Assembly: GCA_047635375.1 (NCBI GenBank)
Contig: JBLIKP010000045.1
Location: forward strand, 1 to 19,197
DNA length: 19,197 nt
Origin: JBLIKP01 sp047635375
GTDB lineage: Bacteria; Bacteroidota; Bacteroidia; Sphingobacteriales; Sphingobacteriaceae
Reading direction: 5' to 3'
The notes beneath the pieces are model-generated. The model saw only the letters and a list, made by a program, of their open reading frames with translations, was not told the origin of the DNA and ran no database searches. A program made the translations under genes and the position numbers. Shown piece after piece: positions 15,897-19,197 of this stretch. Within the stretch, counting starts at the first letter, position 1, and each line of letters begins with the position of its first letter.

Positions 15897-18140
15897 ATGA
15901 AAAAATCAATCTTACTTAATTTCTTATTCTTAGCCGTTCTTTTTATCGGCTCAGCAACCGCACAAACTGGAGGGCCAGATGCCTATGGGTATACTTGGGC
16001 TCAAAAAAGGGCGGCCACAGGATCAAAATGGATCGAAATTGTAAAGCCCCTTAGACCAGGAGCAATTGATATTACCGAAAACCTTTCCAGAAGCAAGGCC
16101 GTTGGCCCTATTAACTTCAGTTTTGAGTTCCCATATTACTGGTATACTCATAACAGCTTTTACATTTCGAGAACGGGTTATGTGAGTTTTGAAGAAAACA
16201 CTTTAGGTGCTGGATTTGATCCAATCCCTCAAACAGGAGGACAAGGGAACGACATAATTGCGCCATTTTTGGGAATTACTCAAATGGAAGAAGGAGCTAC
16301 AAACATTGTTTTTTGGAGTGACTTTAAGGATTCTATCATTGTTACTTGGAATGAAATGAGGTACTCCTCACCAAATGACGATCCTTTTGGAGCAATCAAC
16401 TTCCAAGTGGTAATGGTTAGAGAAACAGGTGAAATCTCTTTTAACTATAACAAAAAAGAAGGTTCTTTTAATGCCACAAGCTGTGAATCACTTAACCCTG
16501 CTGGTGACGAAAATTGCCAAGTTATTGGAATAGAAAACAACAGCGGTCAAGTTGGTTTATTGCATAGCATCGATGACGAAACCGTTTTCCTTGGAGTTAC
16601 TGCAGCTGATCCCTTAACCATAACTTATCTTCCTTCAGATGTAGAAAACATGAACTACACTACTACTGACTTAGGAATTAAAGATATTCTTTCGGAAGGA
16701 ACAAAAGGCTTGTTTTTTGGTAAGGACCGTCCAAAACTCCCTCTTAAAACCACATTGAAAAATTACGGTATCGAAAAATCCCGATCTATTCAGTTAAATG
16801 GAATAGTAAGAAAAGGAAACGCCGAAATTGTAAATAATGTGAAGCTTGCTCCAGCAATTGAAAAAGACATGGAAGCAACAATCCTTTTTCCAAGTAAATT
16901 TGATCCAAATGAATTGGGCCGTTTTAGCTTTGAAACAGTTTTTGACTATGAAGAAGATGAATACCAACCTAATAATCAAAAAAGACAATTATTTGTCGTG
17001 GTTGACACAACCCAAGACGTAATAAACCTTGATTATACTGCAAAAATTGGAGGGTCAGACATTTCTTGGACTACTACAGTTCCATACCAACGTGGAAATG
17101 CAATGTATTATGAGCCACCATTTTACCCCGTAATTATTAAAACATTTAACTTTATGGTTGGCGGAACCGGTGGAGCTCCACAGCCTACTGACAATGTAAT
17201 GCTTCAGGTTATTGACGACAATGGACTAAACGTATTTGGTGAAAAAGATGGGTCCCCGGGTGATGTGATTTGGCAAAAAGAGGCTATTCCTACTGAATAT
17301 GCGTTTGGAACCTACAACCAAATTGAGGTTGACCAAGAAATTCAAATTAATTCAGGTGGAGTTTATCTAACCACCCTTCAGGGAGGAAGAAACCAACGCT
17401 TTGCTACTAGAACAAGTACGGAGCCGTCAAGAAGATCTTTAGAATTCAGAGGAGGTAGTTTTAGCCCTTTCCGTTTTGGGCAAACTCAAGATTTCGTAAT
17501 AGGAATGGATGTCACAAAGGGTGATGAGGACCAAGTAACTGAATTAGAACTTACTGAAATCATTTCCCCCTTACCTTCCGATGTAATTACTGAAGATGCC
17601 ACAGTTACCATCAAAATGACTAACGTTGGACCACAAGCCGTAACAGGACCTATTGATGTTTATTTCATGGCAAATGCAAATGATGAAATAAATGAATTAA
17701 TTGAAAATGTGGACATCCCTATAGGTGGAGAATTGGAATACACCTTTACAATCAAAGCTAAACGCCCCAATGCACCAAAAACTCAGTACGAAAGTTTTTG
17801 TGTAAGAATGCTTCTTCCAAATGATTTTGATTTAACAAATAACAAAAAATGTTATCAAACCTCAGTGGGGATTAAAGAAAACAACACAATTAATAACCTA
17901 ATTGTATTTCCTAACCCAACAAAAGGGGATTCAAAAATCATTGTAGGCTCTGAAATTGAAGATGATTTAATCATCCATGTGGCTGACTTAACAGGGAAAA
18001 TCCATTGGGCAACTTCAGTCTCTATTAAATCGGGAATGCACAAAATTGAAATCCCAACAGACAAATTATCTAAGGGAATATATTTTGTGAAAGTAATGTC
18101 AGAAAATGGCATTAGAACACAACGATTGATTAAGCAATAA
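15897..18140 (+). CDS. T9SS-secreted protein of unknown function, tandem copy 2
   Basis: A 747-residue full-length paralogue of the preceding gene, 24 bases downstream and surely on the same transcript. The signal peptide occupies residues 1-22 (cleavage near TAQ). It shares PDAYGY, FEFPYYWY, YYEPPFYPV, a DDNG...FGEKDG block, EIQINSGGVYL and the C-terminal body segment AP-x-TQYES-x-CV with NDFDL and CYQTS. Cysteines are conserved in pairs: one in the N-terminal domain (C...ENCQVIGIEN) and one before the sorting domain. Residues 670-747 form a type A T9SS sorting domain beginning VFPNP. That domain has diverged more from copy 1 than the body has. A strong terminator follows 20 bases after the stop. 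Possible roles are surface adhesin, matrix component or binding partner of copy 1; none is proven. Confidence 0.88.
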   Translation: MKKSILLNFLFLAVLFIGSATAQTGGPDAYGYTWAQKRAATGSKWIEIVKPLRPGAIDITENLSRSKAVGPINFSFEFPYYWYTHNSFYISRTGYVSFEENTLGAGFDPIPQTGGQGNDIIAPFLGITQMEEGATNIVFWSDFKDSIIVTWNEMRYSSPNDDPFGAINFQVVMVRETGEISFNYNKKEGSFNATSCESLNPAGDENCQVIGIENNSGQVGLLHSIDDETVFLGVTAADPLTITYLPSDVENMNYTTTDLGIKDILSEGTKGLFFGKDRPKLPLKTTLKNYGIEKSRSIQLNGIVRKGNAEIVNNVKLAPAIEKDMEATILFPSKFDPNELGRFSFETVFDYEEDEYQPNNQKRQLFVVVDTTQDVINLDYTAKIGGSDISWTTTVPYQRGNAMYYEPPFYPVIIKTFNFMVGGTGGAPQPTDNVMLQVIDDNGLNVFGEKDGSPGDVIWQKEAIPTEYAFGTYNQIEVDQEIQINSGGVYLTTLQGGRNQRFATRTSTEPSRRSLEFRGGSFSPFRFGQTQDFVIGMDVTKGDEDQVTELELTEIISPLPSDVITEDATVTIKMTNVGPQAVTGPIDVYFMANANDEINELIENVDIPIGGELEYTFTIKAKRPNAPKTQYESFCVRMLLPNDFDLTNNKKCYQTSVGIKENNTINNLIVFPNPTKGDSKIIVGSEIEDDLIIHVADLTGKIHWATSVSIKSGMHKIEIPTDKLSKGIYFVKVMSENGIRTQRLIKQ

Positions 18141-18160
18141 ACAATAATTTTAAACTCATA

Positions 18161-18194
18161 AAAAAAAGCCGATTCAAACGAATCGGCTTTTTTT
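18161..18194. terminator. Bidirectional rho-independent terminator
   Basis: A perfect 15-bp inverted repeat (arms 18161-18175 and 18180-18194) with an AAAC loop, a GCCGATTC core and seven-base A and T tracts on the flanks. It terminates the T9SS gene pair on the plus strand. On the minus strand it abuts the stop codon (18193-18195) of the damaged histidine kinase. Confidence 0.92.
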
Positions 18195-19197
18195 ATTTAG
18201 GTAAGGTTAATGTAAAAACAGAACCTTTATCTTTTCCTGGGCTTTCACCTGTAAGGTCGCCACCATGACGAATTAATATTTTTCTAGATAAGTAAAAGTC
18301 CAAACCGGTCGACTTCTCCCCTGCTGCTCCAATCCGCCTTTGTTTGGTGAAACGTTTAAAAATTTCCTCGCCATTTATATCGAATCCTTTTCCAGAATCA
18401 ATAAATCTTTACACTACATTCGATTCTAATTCCTCAGAAATTATTTTTATAGGTTGGTTAGGGAATGAGAATTATACGGCACTAGACATTAAATTTTGAC
18501 CTACTTTTTCAAAAAGTTCTGGATTTGCCAATACGTACAAGTCCTCAGGAATTTGCACATCTATTTTTCAATCCTTTGGATTCAATTACCTTTATAAAAT
18601 AATCCTGAACCATATTCAATAATGTAACACAATGAACTTTTTCGGTATTTTCTTCCTAGAGCACTAATTTATCGGTGCATAATAGAATCGAGTGAATCTA
18701 ATTGATGCTTGACAGACTCACTAACTAATCCAAGCTGTTTATCGATGGCTGGTGTTTGCGCCTCCATCTTTATCATATCAATTAGCCCAATTAATTTCCT
18801 AATGGAGCTCTAAAATCATGGCTTAAGAGGGTGATTAAATCTTCCCTTGACTTTAACCGCTTTCCATTGATTCTAAATTTTCTTTCACCCTACGCATCAA
18901 GTCACCGCTCCATCCGTAAAATAGGTTGGAAGATCTGGGATTATCCCTTTTTCATAAAAACCTTTTAACCCTTTTTCAGTTCTTATTAATGGAATTAACC
19001 GCTTATTTAAAAAGTATAGTGCAATTCCTGTTGCCAATAGGGTAAAAAATAGAAGCCATAAAAATATGCTAAACCAGTCATTTGTTGTTTTAAACGAGGC
19101 AAACATAAACATCGTCATTCCAATTAAAGGAACATGAATTCCCAAAATTGCTACGAATAAAAATTTAAAAGGCTATTTATTTAGAAATTTTAACTTA
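18193..19197 (-). pseudogene. Disrupted sensor histidine kinase, runs off the right edge
   Basis: Read on the minus strand, the pieces of one sensor kinase appear in order but in shifting frames. The fragment at 19197-18897 encodes two membrane helices (FLFVAILGIHVPLIG..., FLWLLFFTLLATGIALYFL). A linker follows, then a HisKA H-box SHDFRAPL with the His codon at 18818-18820, a dimerisation helix, an N-box region and the ATP-lid/G2 region ending at the stop 18193-18195. In-frame stops lie at 19173-19175, 18656-18658, 18472-18474 and 18409-18411. Frame changes occur near 18900-18908, 18851-18860, 18796-18802, 18671-18680 and in the five-T run at 18564-18568. The N-box reads NLMSSAV instead of a canonical NA-containing form, and the G2 box reads GLDFYLSR instead of GLGLYLSR. 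It is either a decayed gene or sequence errors at a contig end. No start codon is in view. Confidence 0.78.

Noticed and set aside
18897..19145. Independent small two-helix membrane protein of 82 residues
   Set aside because: It continues in another frame directly into a linker, HisKA and ATPase segments, so it is the N-terminal part of the disrupted histidine kinase; its apparent start is TTG and the frame is open further upstream.

Overview
The window looks like a chromosomal segment of a Bacteroidota bacterium, most likely Flavobacteriia. It is moderately AT-rich. Two secreted proteins carry type IX secretion (T9SS) C-terminal sorting domains. Several promoters fit the Bacteroidota -33 TTG / -7 TAnnTTTG pattern. 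A TonB-dependent receptor has an N-terminal carboxypeptidase-regulatory-like domain and is paired with a DUF4856 lipoprotein. I cannot name a genus. I see no tRNA, rRNA, insertion sequence, prophage or CRISPR array.

Layout. (1) Positions 111-2316 (+): era and der, two essential ribosome-assembly GTPases in one short-spaced unit. (2) 2399-2641 (+): a tiny acidic alanine-rich lipoprotein with its own promoter, ending in a strong bidirectional terminator shared with the convergent unit. (3) 7081-2693 (-): a polytopic GT-C-type membrane protein overlapping an FAD-dependent amine-oxidase/mutase-like flavoprotein, then an S41 C-terminal processing protease. (4) 10981-7137 (-): an apparent iron-uptake operon of a small lipoprotein, a FecA-like TonB-dependent receptor and a DUF4856 imelysin-like lipoprotein. 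It has a near-consensus promoter whose -33 element lies inside an inverted repeat, and it ends in a hairpin. (5) 11148-13446 (+), divergent from the iron operon: a BadF/NAGK-type sugar kinase, MurQ (MurNAc-6-P etherase) and an unrecognised 190-residue protein. The first two form a MurNAc salvage module. (6) 13614-18140 (+): two tandem, full-length paralogous T9SS cargo proteins of about 750 residues with no recognised function, closed by a strong terminator. (7) 18193 to the right edge (-): a two-transmembrane sensor histidine kinase disrupted by at least four in-frame stops and about five frameshifts. It is either a pseudogene or an artefact of low-quality sequence at a contig end.

How the parts work together. 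The era/der unit is housekeeping. The iron operon pairs an outer-membrane importer with two lipoproteins that probably act at the cell surface or in the periplasm. The kinase and MurQ would convert MurNAc to GlcNAc-6-P and D-lactate. The most novel material is the tandem T9SS pair, the 190-residue protein after murQ, and the regulatory dyads in the iron/MurNAc divergent promoter region. I found no convincing entirely new multi-gene system such as a defence or mobile system.
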